From Mycobacteroides abscessus ATCC 19977 (GTDB lineage: Bacteria > Actinomycetota > Actinomycetes > Mycobacteriales > Mycobacteriaceae): a DNA stretch of 64,000 nucleotides. The stretch spans positions 4,278,001-4,342,000 of the forward strand of contig NC_010397.1 of NCBI RefSeq assembly GCF_000069185.1. Direction: 5' to 3'. The notes under the pieces are model-generated. The model had not been told where the DNA came from. It did no database searches and was given only the letters and a program-made list of their open reading frames with translations. Shown here one piece after another: positions 23,249 to 31,160 of the stretch. The translations under genes were made by a program, and so were the position numbers. How positions within the stretch are numbered: the stretch's first letter is position 1; every line of letters begins with the position of its first letter.

Positions 23249-23980
23249 ATGGTGGAGATCACCCAGGTCAGCGACGCCGTACACGTGGTCAACGGGGAAG
23301 CGGTCAATTGGGTGATCGCATCGGACGATTCGGGCGTCACACTCTTCGACTCGGGCTATCCGGGCGATCGCGATGATGTACTGAAATCCATTGCGGCACT
23401 GGGTCATAAACCACAAGATGTGCGAGCAGTAGTGCTCACGCACGGCCATATCGACCATATGGGAACCGCGATCTGGTGGGCCGCCGAGCATGGCGTCCCC
23501 GTATACGCGCACAACGCCGAGCTGGGCAATGTCCGGCGCGACTACGTGGACCAGGCCGAACCGCTCAAGGTAGTGCTGAATCTGTGGCGGCCCGGATGGC
23601 TGCCGTGGGTGATCCACGCGATGCGCCTCGGGGCCGGCGTCCGCGACGGCATTCCGACGGCCGCTCCGCTCGGTCCCGAACTCGCGGATCTGCCGGGTGC
23701 GCCCGCGCCCATCCCCACTCCCGGTCACAGCGGCGGACATTGTTCGTTCCTGGTCGCGGGGCATGTGCTGGTGGTGGGTGACGCCATCATCACCGGACAT
23801 CCCGTTGCCAAGCGCTCCGGACCTCAGCTGCTACCCACCCCGTTCACCAAGGACATGGAGCAGGCGCGCCGCAGCGCCGAGGCCCTCGCCGACGTCGACG
23901 CCGACGTGCTGGCCCCCGGCCACGGTCCGGCGTGGATCGGGTCACTGCGCGACGCGGTCCAGATCGCCCTGAACACCTAG
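23249..23980 (+). CDS. metallo-beta-lactamase-fold hydrolase (Rv0406c-like)
   Basis: This 243-residue protein shows the MBL metal motif LTHGHIDHMGTA at about residues 72-83 (HxHxDH). Later ligands are PTPGHSGGH (about 162), GDAIITGHP (about 178-186) and LAPGHGP (about 225). A soluble hydrolase with two metal ions is expected. Beta-lactamase, glyoxalase II, lactonase and RNase roles share this fold and cannot be separated here. It is divergent from fgd1, as Rv0406c is. ATG at 23249. Confidence 0.87.
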   Translation: MVEITQVSDAVHVVNGEAVNWVIASDDSGVTLFDSGYPGDRDDVLKSIAALGHKPQDVRAVVLTHGHIDHMGTAIWWAAEHGVPVYAHNAELGNVRRDYVDQAEPLKVVLNLWRPGWLPWVIHAMRLGAGVRDGIPTAAPLGPELADLPGAPAPIPTPGHSGGHCSFLVAGHVLVVGDAIITGHPVAKRSGPQLLPTPFTKDMEQARRSAEALADVDADVLAPGHGPAWIGSLRDAVQIALNT

Positions 23981-23983
23981 CGC

Positions 23984-24040
23984 CGAGTGTCGACTTTCCG
24001 CGCTACGCACTCGCAGTTTCGCGCCGAAAGTCGCCACTCG
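23984..24040. terminator. inverted repeat at the convergent ends of the MBL and monooxygenase genes
   Basis: Arms 23984-23998 and 24026-24040 pair over 15 positions with one mismatch and a 27-base loop. One arm lies three bases after the MBL-gene stop, the other inside the last codons of the convergent monooxygenase gene. Part of the arm (TGTCGACTT.. CGCG) recurs near clpB at 57545. Probably a bidirectional terminator hairpin; there is no T-run. Confidence 0.45.
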
Positions 24041-25367
24041 CCCGGGATATGGGGTCGAGCCCCAGGTGTTCACGCAGAGTCTCGTGTTCGTATTCGGCGC
24101 GGAAGGCGCCCCGTTCCTGCAGTAGCGGCACCACGGTGTCCACGAAGTCGTCGAGCCCGCCCGGCGTGAGGTGCGGAACCAGGATGAAGCCGTCGCAGGC
24201 ATCGGCCTGGATGTAGCGATCCACCTCGGTGGCCACCTGTGACGGGGTGCCGATGAACTGCTGGCGCGAGGTGACCTCCTTGATCAGCTCGCGGATCGAC
24301 AGCTTCTTGGCCTCGGCGATCTCCCGGTACTTGGCTGCGATCTCCCGGGGATCACCGTGGCGGGCCTTGCCCCGGGTTATCGACGCATCACCCGTCGGAT
24401 CGACATCCGGCAGCGGGCCCTCCGGGTCGTACTCGGAAAGATCACGGCCCCACACCTGTTCGAGGTAGGCGATGGCGGTCTGCGGGCCCACCTGCTGATC
24501 CCGGATGTACGCGGCCTTCTCGATCGCTTCCTGTTCGGTGTCTCCGAGGACGTAGGTGACACCGGGAAAGACCTTGAGCTGGTCCGGATTGCGCCCGTGG
24601 GCAACGGCGCGGGCCTTGACGTCGGCGTAGTACTTCTGCCCCGCCGGAATCGAGGAGTGAATAGTGAACAGGGCATCGGCATGCTTGGCGCCGAAGTCGC
24701 GCCCATCCGCGGAATCCCCGGCCTGCAGCAGCACCGGGTGCCGCTGTGGGGAGGCCGGAGCGGTCGCGACGCCGCGCACGGTGAATTGCGGACCCCGGTG
24801 ATTGACGGGGAGGGGCTCACCCGCCGCATCCCAGCTGTCCCAGAACTTGCGCGCCACGGTGATGAATTCCTCGGCGCGGCGGTAACGGTCGGCGTGGTCC
24901 AGAAAGCCGCCGCGCCGAAAGTTCTCACCGGTGAAGGCATCGGACGAGGTGACCATGTTCCAGCCGGCCCGCCCGTCCGACAGATGATCCAGGGAGGCGA
25001 ATTGCCGTGCCACGTTGAATGGTTCGTTGAAGGTGGTGTTGATGGTGCCCACCAGCCCGAGCCGTTCGGTGACGGCGCCGAGCGCCGCCAGCACCGTGAA
25101 GGTGTCGGGCCGCCCGACGACGTCGAGATCGTAAATGCGCTCGCGATGCTCGCGCAGGCGTAGCCCCTCGGCGAGGAAGAAAAAATCGAACAGTCCGCGC
25201 TCGGCAGTGCGCGCCAGGTGCACGAACGAGTCGAAGTCGATCTGGCTGCCGGACGCGGGATCGGACCACACCGTGGTGTTGTTGACTCCGGGAAAGTGTG
25301 CCGCGAGATGAACGGGCTTGCGATCTTTGCCTTCTCGGGTCCGGACTGCGTCTGCAGGATTGCTCAT
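24003..25367 (-). CDS. NtaA/SnaA/DszA-type FMN-dependent monooxygenase
   Basis: This 454-residue luciferase-like protein (ATG at 25367; one base shared with the upstream stop) carries HLAAHFPGVNNTTVWSDPAS, LFDFFFLAEGLRLRE, TINTTFNEPFNVARQFASLD, GRAGWNMVTSS and QAGDSADGRDFGAKHADALF. These are hallmarks of the NtaA/SnaA/DszA group, which uses FMNH2 from a separate reductase. Related enzymes split C-N or C-S bonds of chelators, dibenzothiophene sulfone or, as Bacillus YtnJ/CmoJ, N-acetylated S-modified cysteines. It is the last gene of the transporter-acetyltransferase-monooxygenase operon. No flavin reductase is encoded here. Confidence 0.9.
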   Translation of the reverse strand: MSNPADAVRTREGKDRKPVHLAAHFPGVNNTTVWSDPASGSQIDFDSFVHLARTAERGLFDFFFLAEGLRLREHRERIYDLDVVGRPDTFTVLAALGAVTERLGLVGTINTTFNEPFNVARQFASLDHLSDGRAGWNMVTSSDAFTGENFRRGGFLDHADRYRRAEEFITVARKFWDSWDAAGEPLPVNHRGPQFTVRGVATAPASPQRHPVLLQAGDSADGRDFGAKHADALFTIHSSIPAGQKYYADVKARAVAHGRNPDQLKVFPGVTYVLGDTEQEAIEKAAYIRDQQVGPQTAIAYLEQVWGRDLSEYDPEGPLPDVDPTGDASITRGKARHGDPREIAAKYREIAEAKKLSIRELIKEVTSRQQFIGTPSQVATEVDRYIQADACDGFILVPHLTPGGLDDFVDTVVPLLQERGAFRAEYEHETLREHLGLDPISRASGDFRRETASA

Positions 25368-26479
25368 CAGATCAGCCCCCATTCCTTGGCGATGAGCTCA
25401 TAGGATCTGCGCCGGTCCTCGTGCCGGTGGGTAATGGAGGTGATGACGAGTTCATCGGCGCCGGTGACCCGGGCCAGCGTGTCCAACCGCTCGGCGACCT
25501 GGCCGGCATCGCCGACGAACTGGGTGGCCACCCTGTCCTCCGAGTGCTGCCGCTCTTCTTCGGTAAGTGGCTGCGCGACATCGGGATCGGGGTACGGGAT
25601 GGCGCCGTGCCCGGACCGGATCGAGTGCACCCAACGACCAAAGGTACTGGTGAGGTGACGGGCGGTGGTCTCGTCGTCGGCGGCCACCGCGTCCGCGGAG
25701 ACAATGACGTACGGTTCGGCCAGGGCCTTCGACGGCTGGAATGCGTCGCGGTACGCCTCCACAGCCTCCACAGTGGACCAGGGGGTGACGTGGTAGTTCG
25801 CCACAAACGGTAGGCCGCGCCGCGCCGCGACCTGAGCAGACTCACCCTTGCTGGACCCGAAGAGCCATAGCGGCAGGTCGGCACCCTCACCCGGGCGTAT
25901 GTGCAGCGCAACGCCTTCCGGGCTGACATAGCTGCCGTCCAGGAATGCCTGAATGTCGGCGACCTGCTGGTCGAAGTCCGCCACATGTGCGCCGGGCTGC
26001 TGCAGCGCGGCGGCGGTGGCGCGCAGCTTGGGGTTGTCCTTGATGCCGAACTCGGTGGGCGCCCGCGGGATGAACAATCCGTCGACCTCGTGGGCGGGCG
26101 CGGGTTCGGGCTTCTGCTCGTTGCCTGCCAGCCGGTCCCTGATGCGATGTCCGGTGCGGCCCAGCCCGAGGTCGATGCGGCCCGGATAGAGCGCGTCGAG
26201 AATGCCGAAGCTCTCCACCACCGCCGCGGGGGTGGTGGACGCGATCTGGACAGCGCCCGCGCCGACGCGGATCCGGTGGGTAGCAGCCGCGATATGCGCG
26301 ATCACCAGCGCGGGGACCGTGCTCGCCACCGCGACGAAGTGGTGCTCAGCAAGCCAGTAACGACGGTATCCCCATTGTTCGGCGTGCTGGGCCAGGTCGA
26401 TCGAGTTGCGCAATGCCGTGGTGGCGTCGGCCCCTTCGCTGACCGGGGAGAGGTCGAGAACCGAGAGTGGGACGTTCAT
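25367..26479 (-). CDS. LLM-class flavin monooxygenase, YtmO/MsnO8-like
   Basis: This 370-residue luciferase-like TIM barrel begins PLSVLDLSPVSEGADATTAL and has YRRYWLAEHHFVAVASTVPA (conserved luciferase His-His), GAVQIASTTPAAVVESFG, LYPGRIDLGLGRTGH and LPLWLFGSSKGESAQ. This combination matches the short alkanal-monooxygenase-alpha-like group that includes Bacillus YtmO (CmoO). It is translationally coupled to both neighbours (four-base overlap upstream, one base downstream). It probably uses reduced FMN and O2 in the same pathway as the other two monooxygenases. The exact substrate is inferred only from the operon. Confidence 0.88.
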   Translation of the reverse strand: MNVPLSVLDLSPVSEGADATTALRNSIDLAQHAEQWGYRRYWLAEHHFVAVASTVPALVIAHIAAATHRIRVGAGAVQIASTTPAAVVESFGILDALYPGRIDLGLGRTGHRIRDRLAGNEQKPEPAPAHEVDGLFIPRAPTEFGIKDNPKLRATAAALQQPGAHVADFDQQVADIQAFLDGSYVSPEGVALHIRPGEGADLPLWLFGSSKGESAQVAARRGLPFVANYHVTPWSTVEAVEAYRDAFQPSKALAEPYVIVSADAVAADDETTARHLTSTFGRWVHSIRSGHGAIPYPDPDVAQPLTEEERQHSEDRVATQFVGDAGQVAERLDTLARVTGADELVITSITHRHEDRRRSYELIAKEWGLI

Positions 26480-27534
26480 GCCGACTTCCTTGCATAGCGG
26501 TTGATGGCGGCGGGCAGGCCCAGCCGTTCGCGCAGGGCTCCGTTTTCATACTCGGTGCGGAAACCTTGGTGGGCCTGCAGAAGGGGCACGAGTTCGTCAA
26601 CTACGACCGGGATATCGAGCGCGTTGGCAGCCGGCCTCAACCGCACCCCGTCGATACCCCATTCATGCCACTGGGCGATGAGTTCGGCGAGTTCGGGCGC
26701 GCGGCCGGTGAATACCGCGGCATCCGAAGGGAATTCATCCTCGCGGTCAAACGAGACCACCAGGTCTGCCAGCACCTTGATCACGCGATGCCCTGCCGTG
26801 TTGTGCAGGCGGGCCGGGATCTCGGCGGCGGAGGCCCCGTCGTGCGGGGTGACGAAGATGAGGTCGGCGTTCTTCGCGGCGAAGGCCTGGCCGGGCCGGC
26901 TACGAGCAAGCGCCGCGACCACCGCCTGCCCCTGCGGAGACCTGGGCGTGATGGATGGCCCCTTGACCGAGAAGAACCGGCCCTCGAAATCGATGTAGTG
27001 CAGCTTGTCCCTGTCGATGAAGCGCCCCGTTGCCACATCCCGGATCTCCGCGTCGTCCTCCCAGCTGTCCCATAGCCGCCGGACCACTTCCACCGAGTCG
27101 GCGGCCTCGTCCAGCAGGTCTTGTAGCGGCAGCACCTTGGTGCGCCCGAACGCGTCGGCCTCGTCCTCGGTGTCGGCGATGGTCACCTGCCATCCGGCCC
27201 GTCCGCCGGAGACGATATCCAGTGTCGCGATCGACTTGGAGAGGTGGAACGGCTCGTTGTGGGTGGCCGGCGCGGTGGGGATGAGCCCAATGTGGTGGGT
27301 CGCCGGAGCCACCCGGCCAGCGGTCAGCACCGCGTCGAGGCGGCCACCGGGAGTGGGGGCGAACGAGTCCTCGAATGTCACGAAATCCAGCAAACCCTGC
27401 TCGGCAAGCTGGACCTGCTGGGTCCAGTACCTGCCGGTCAAGGGCTTGCCGGCGTGCTTATCCGCGTCCGGATGCCAACCGTGTCCGTCCAGGGCCAAAC
27501 CGAGCAGTGTCGTCACAGTAGGTGCAACGCCCAT
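26476..27534 (-). CDS. NtaA/DszA-like FMN-dependent monooxygenase
   Basis: This 352-residue member of the luciferase-like family has LGLALDGHGWHPDAD, YWTQQVQLAEQGLLDFVTFEDSF, TAPATHNEPFHLSKSIATLD, GRAGWQVTIADTEDEADAF and VKGPSITPRSPQGQAVV. It is shorter and only distantly related to the 454-residue protein, so this is not a recent tandem duplication. The start at 27534 lies 53 bases downstream of the acetyltransferase gene. Its stop overlaps the next gene by four bases. It probably provides a second oxygenation specificity in the same catabolic route. Confidence 0.88.
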   Translation of the reverse strand: MGVAPTVTTLLGLALDGHGWHPDADKHAGKPLTGRYWTQQVQLAEQGLLDFVTFEDSFAPTPGGRLDAVLTAGRVAPATHHIGLIPTAPATHNEPFHLSKSIATLDIVSGGRAGWQVTIADTEDEADAFGRTKVLPLQDLLDEAADSVEVVRRLWDSWEDDAEIRDVATGRFIDRDKLHYIDFEGRFFSVKGPSITPRSPQGQAVVAALARSRPGQAFAAKNADLIFVTPHDGASAAEIPARLHNTAGHRVIKVLADLVVSFDREDEFPSDAAVFTGRAPELAELIAQWHEWGIDGVRLRPAANALDIPVVVDELVPLLQAHQGFRTEYENGALRERLGLPAAINRYARKSA

Positions 27535-27587
27535 GTGCGCGAAGGTGACGGCGTTTACCTCACCCTGAAGGAAAGGCTGGGTCCCGC

Positions 27588-28076
27588 TTAGAGGTCTTTG
27601 TCGAACGGATGGATGCCGACCTCGTCGGCCGTCAATGTCTGGTCGTAGAGCGGTCGGTAGCCGGCCGACAGGTAGAGCGCCTTGGCCTCGGGCTGTCGGG
27701 GGCCGGTGGTCAGATAGATGCGCCGGTATCCGCGGCGGCGGATCTCCACCTCCAGCGCGGCCAGGGTGCGCCCGGCCAGCCCCTGACGGCGGTGGGCACT
27801 GGAGGTCCAGATGCGTTTGAGCTCAGCGGTGTTCGCGTCATATCGCTGGAACGCACCGCCGGTTACGGCGGCACCGCCTTGTAATCCGACCAGCAACCCA
27901 CCGTCTGGCGCGGAGAAGTGAGCGGCCGGATAGTTGACCAGAAGATCGTGGTGTTCGGCGAGGGTCCCGCCGTATCGCGTGCTGTACTCGACCGCCAACT
28001 CGGCAAGCAACGGTGCCGCCAACGGATCCTGCTGCCCGACCGTCACAAACTGCAGCAGATCCTCACATGCCGTCAT
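27588..28076 (-). CDS. GNAT-family N-acetyltransferase
   Basis: This 162-residue protein has the GNAT fold. The acetyl-CoA pyrophosphate loop is SSAHRRQGLAGRTLAALEVEIRRRG (about residues 94-118), preceded by strand TAELKRIW and followed by RIYLTTGPRQPEAKALYLSAGYRPL. It starts at ATG 28076, one base after the substrate-binding protein stop; longer reading of the same frame upstream overlaps that gene and was rejected. In the Bacillus S-modified-cysteine pathway an acetyltransferase blocks the amine before oxidative cleavage. By context this enzyme could do the same. Confidence 0.88.
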   Translation of the reverse strand: MTACEDLLQFVTVGQQDPLAAPLLAELAVEYSTRYGGTLAEHHDLLVNYPAAHFSAPDGGLLVGLQGGAAVTGGAFQRYDANTAELKRIWTSSAHRRQGLAGRTLAALEVEIRRRGYRRIYLTTGPRQPEAKALYLSAGYRPLYDQTLTADEVGIHPFDKDL

Positions 28077-28077
28077 G

Positions 28078-29007
28078 TCATCCTTGCCTGGGTAGTCCGC
28101 GAGGATTGATCTCCGACTTGGCGACTGCCTCGTCTTCCAATCCCCAGCGCTGCAACACCTTACGATACGTGCCGTCGGCAATGGCGTGGTTGATGGCGTC
28201 GGCATAGGCACGCACCAGTCCGTTGTCCTTCTTGGTGAGCACCGCGATCTCCCCCTGCAGCGCCTCCCCGGCCCCTGAGAAGGTGCCCACCAATTTGGTC
28301 TGGCCGGTGGCCTCCGAATGAAAGACCGCCGACGGGTTGGGCCCCACGTAGGCATCGATACGGCCGGAGGCCAGGGCCAGGTAGTAACCGGTCGCCTGCT
28401 GAAAATACTTCAGATCGGCCGCGGGCAGACCCGCCGCGACATTCTCCTCGTTCCAGCGCACCAGAAGCGCCTCTTGATTGGTTCCCGACCCGACGCCGAT
28501 CGTCTTTCCCGCGATGTCCCTGGCGCCCTTGACCTTCCAATCCAGCGATCGCCGCGCCTCGAACGTGACATTGTCCAGACGATACGTCGCAAAGTCGAAC
28601 TTCTCCTTACGTTCCTCGGTGACCGTCACATTGGAGATGAACGCATCGACCTCACCCGAGTCCACCTTGACGAAGTTCTGTGCCCAATCCGCCGAACGCA
28701 GGTCGACACGTAACCCCAGAATATCGGCCACCAGATAGGCGATATCCGTCTCGATCCCGATCATGGTCTTGTCATCGTCTGCGTAGAAACGCAGTGGCGG
28801 CGAGGAATTGGCGTCTCCGGTCACGACGAGCGTGCCGCGCTTGCGGATGCCCTCGGGCACCTCGGCGGCGATGGCGTCTACCTTGGCAACTCGCACGCGG
28901 TCCTGATCGGGACTCAAATTAAATGACGACGAGCCCGGGGCCGCGCCCTCGGCGCATCCCGCCAGCACCGTCAGCGCGGTGCAGACGAGCACGGTAAGGA
29001 ACCTCAC
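28078..29007 (-). CDS. amino-acid ABC transporter substrate-binding lipoprotein
   Basis: This 309-residue protein has a signal peptide with lipobox VLAGC (Cys at residue 18). The family 3 binding fold follows: IRKRGTLVVTGDANSSPPLRFYADD, MIGIETDIAYLVADILG, FVKVDSGEVDAFISNVTVTEER, and the second-lobe entry GKTIGVGSGTNQEA. It should deliver a polar amino acid or derivative to the adjacent permease. The ATPase stop overlaps its start by four bases. It is more divergent than glutamine binders and is followed by modifying enzymes, so an unusual amino acid is likely. Confidence 0.9.
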   Translation of the reverse strand: MRFLTVLVCTALTVLAGCAEGAAPGSSSFNLSPDQDRVRVAKVDAIAAEVPEGIRKRGTLVVTGDANSSPPLRFYADDDKTMIGIETDIAYLVADILGLRVDLRSADWAQNFVKVDSGEVDAFISNVTVTEERKEKFDFATYRLDNVTFEARRSLDWKVKGARDIAGKTIGVGSGTNQEALLVRWNEENVAAGLPAADLKYFQQATGYYLALASGRIDAYVGPNPSAVFHSEATGQTKLVGTFSGAGEALQGEIAVLTKKDNGLVRAYADAINHAIADGTYRKVLQRWGLEDEAVAKSEINPRGLPRQG

Positions 29008-29765
29008 GACAGCACCTTCGACAAGAAGCTCGCCGTACGCGGATGCGACGGGCTGTCCAATACCTCCTTCGGCGGCCCCTGCTCGACGATGGCGCCGCGA
29101 TCCATGAACACCACGGTGTCGGCGATCTCCCGGGCAAGTCCGATCTCGTGCGTCACTATCACCAGGGTGGCGCCGTCGCGCGCGAGCTGCGCGATGACGT
29201 CCAGTACCTCGGTGACCAGTTCGGGGTCGAGCGCCGAGGTGGGCTCGTCAAACAGAATAACCTTGGGACGCAACGCCAAAGCGCGGGCAATGGCCACCCG
29301 CTGCTGCTGTCCCCCGGAGAGCCTGCGCGGGTACTGCGCCGCCTTGTCCGCGACGCCCACGCGTTCCAGCAGCCGGGTAGCCTCGGCCTCCAGTTCGGCA
29401 CGCGGCGCCCGCCGCGCCGCCAACGGCGCCTCGATGACGTTCTCCAGCACCGTCAGATGCGGGAAGAGATTGAAATTCTGGAACACGAAGCCGACCTGCG
29501 AGCGCTGTCGCAGAATGGCCCGCTCCGGCAGCTCGTAGAGCACCGAGCCGCGCTGGCGGTATCCGATCAGCTCACCGTCGATACGTATCGTCCCGGCGTC
29601 CACCTTCTCCAGATGGTTCAGTGCGCGCAGCAACGTCGACTTACCCGACCCCGACGGGCCGATGATGACCGTCACCTCTCCCTGGTGCACAGTCAGATTC
29701 ACATCACGTAACGCGGTGACCTGACCATAGGACTTGCGCACTCCGCGCACCTCGATGGTGCTCAT
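29004..29765 (-). CDS. amino-acid ABC transporter ATP-binding protein
   Basis: This 253-residue ATPase starts at ATG 29765 (MSTIEVRGVRKSYG). Walker A GPSGSGKST (about residues 37-45), Q-loop FVFQNFNLFPHLTVLENV, signature LSGGQQQRVAIARALA, Walker B VILFDEPTSALDPE and switch IVTHEIG are all intact and typical of polar amino acid importers (GlnQ/HisP). It overlaps the permease stop and the binding-protein start by four bases each. In-frame codons upstream of 29765 overlap the permease and are not part of the gene. Confidence 0.93.
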   Translation of the reverse strand: MSTIEVRGVRKSYGQVTALRDVNLTVHQGEVTVIIGPSGSGKSTLLRALNHLEKVDAGTIRIDGELIGYRQRGSVLYELPERAILRQRSQVGFVFQNFNLFPHLTVLENVIEAPLAARRAPRAELEAEATRLLERVGVADKAAQYPRRLSGGQQQRVAIARALALRPKVILFDEPTSALDPELVTEVLDVIAQLARDGATLVIVTHEIGLAREIADTVVFMDRGAIVEQGPPKEVLDSPSHPRTASFLSKVLS

Positions 29766-30643
29766 CGATGTGCACCACGGGCGTAATGCCGCTCGATGTA
29801 GTACTGCACCACGGTCAGCACCGAGGTGATGACGATGTACCAGGCCGTGGCCACCATGAGCAGCGGTACCACTCGTCCGTTGCGCCCGAAAATGACCTGC
29901 ACCTGATAGAAGAGATCGGCGATGGCCATCGTGGACACGATGGACGTGCCCTTGACCAGGCTGATGACCTCGTTGGCCGCGTTGGGCATGACCGACCGCA
30001 TGGCCTGGGGCAGCACAATCCGAAAAAACTGACGGCGACGGGGAATGCCGAGGGCCGCAGCGGCTTCCAGCTGTCCCTCGTCGACGGACAAGATGCCACC
30101 CCGGATGATCTCGGCGAAGTAGGCGCCCTGGTGCAGGGTCAGCCCGATCACCGCGGCGGTCAGCCCGCTGAGCAACTCGTTGGTGTCGACGGTGAACAGG
30201 GCAGGGCCGAATGGAATACCGAAGCCGATGGTGTCGTAGAGGTAGGCGATGTTGAACCAGAACAGCAGCTGCACGATCAGCGGTATGGAACGGAAGATCC
30301 AGACGTAGGTCCATGAAATGGCCTGTAGTACCGGGTTCTTGGACAGGCGCGCGGCGGCCAGCGCGACCCCCAGGAGAAAGCCGAGCACCGTGCCGTAGAA
30401 GGTCAGCCGCAGAGTGAGCCAGAGCGCCGCCAGCACCGACTTGGCGGTGAAGTAGCGCGCGAATGTGGGCCAGTCCCATCCCGGGTTGCGCACCAAGCCG
30501 TGCACGAACATGGCGACGAAAACCAGGGCCACGGCCGAAAGAATCCAATTCCCGGGGCGCGGGCGGCGCCGGACGCGCAGCACCGGCTCGGCGGCTTCGT
30601 CAGCCACCCGAGCGCGCGGAGGCGCAGCAGGTGCCGATGTCAT
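29762..30643 (-). CDS. amino-acid ABC transporter permease
   Basis: This 293-residue membrane protein has five or more hydrophobic segments and the HisMQ/GlnP-type coupling loop EAAAALGIPRRRQFFRIVLPQAMR (about residues 190-213), which contacts the ATPase. One permease gene implies a homodimer. The first 35 residues are Pro/Arg-rich and cytoplasmic. The ATG at 30643 opens the seven-gene operon; about 120 bases separate it from the divergent oxidoreductase gene, so the promoter must lie there. Confidence 0.92.
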   Translation of the reverse strand: MTSAPAAPPRARVADEAAEPVLRVRRRPRPGNWILSAVALVFVAMFVHGLVRNPGWDWPTFARYFTAKSVLAALWLTLRLTFYGTVLGFLLGVALAAARLSKNPVLQAISWTYVWIFRSIPLIVQLLFWFNIAYLYDTIGFGIPFGPALFTVDTNELLSGLTAAVIGLTLHQGAYFAEIIRGGILSVDEGQLEAAAALGIPRRRQFFRIVLPQAMRSVMPNAANEVISLVKGTSIVSTMAIADLFYQVQVIFGRNGRVVPLLMVATAWYIVITSVLTVVQYYIERHYARGAHR

Positions 30644-30764
30644 GGGATCGAACCTAGGAACACCGACCAGTCGACAACAGTCTTTGGCTCCCGGCGAATC
30701 GAACAGCCGCTATCCGTCATGTCGCCCGGGAAGCATCTGCGGTGCCGGAATGTTTGGATGGGGC

Positions 30765-31160
30765 ATGGCAGAAATTCCCGCAGGCTTCGAAGATCTCCTG
30801 GAACAGCGACTCTACGGTCACCTGGCCACTGTCGGTGGTGACGGTGGCGCACAGTCAAGTCCCATGTGGTTCGACTGGGATGGGGAGCGAGTCCGGTTCA
30901 CCCACACCAAGAAGCGGGCAAAGTTCCGCAACATCCAGTCCGAGCCGCGGGTCGCGTTCTCGATCCTGGACCCCACCAACCCGTACCGGTATCTGGAGGT
31001 GCGGGGCACCATCGATCAGATCGACGACGACCCCACCGGCTCCTTTATTCAGGAACTCGCCCACCTGTACCAGGCGCCGTGGGCTGGCACGAGCACCGGC
31101 GACGAGGCCGACCGGGTCATCCTGTATCTGCGGCCCACCAAGTTCGTGAGCCACGGCTAG
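30765..31160 (+). CDS. PPOX-class split-barrel oxidoreductase, probably F420-dependent
   Basis: This 131-residue protein has the pyridoxamine-oxidase-like split barrel: LATVGGDGGAQSSPMWFDWDGERVRF, TKKRAKFRNIQSEPRVAFSILD, YRYLEVRGTIDQIDDD and a final LYLRPTKFVSHG. The NI-x-SEPRVAFSILDP segment with Lys and Arg is typical of mycobacterial F420- or flavin-binding members such as Rv1155. The ATG at 30765 follows GGATGGGG; an ATG at 30750 is possible. It is divergent from the transporter operon. Substrate unknown. Confidence 0.83.
   Translation: MAEIPAGFEDLLEQRLYGHLATVGGDGGAQSSPMWFDWDGERVRFTHTKKRAKFRNIQSEPRVAFSILDPTNPYRYLEVRGTIDQIDDDPTGSFIQELAHLYQAPWAGTSTGDEADRVILYLRPTKFVSHG

Noticed and set aside
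28077-28355. In-frame 5' extension of the GNAT gene
   Set aside because: It lies inside the substrate-binding protein gene; the ATG at 28076 gives a normal GNAT length.
29766-30548. In-frame 5' extension of the amino-acid ABC ATPase gene
   Set aside because: It overlaps the whole permease gene and has no domain; the ATG at 29765 gives a family-length ATPase.
30644-30764. A regulator gene or riboswitch in front of the monooxygenase operon
   Set aside because: The 121-base divergent gap holds no reading frame of note and no aptamer consensus I recognise; it probably contains only promoters.
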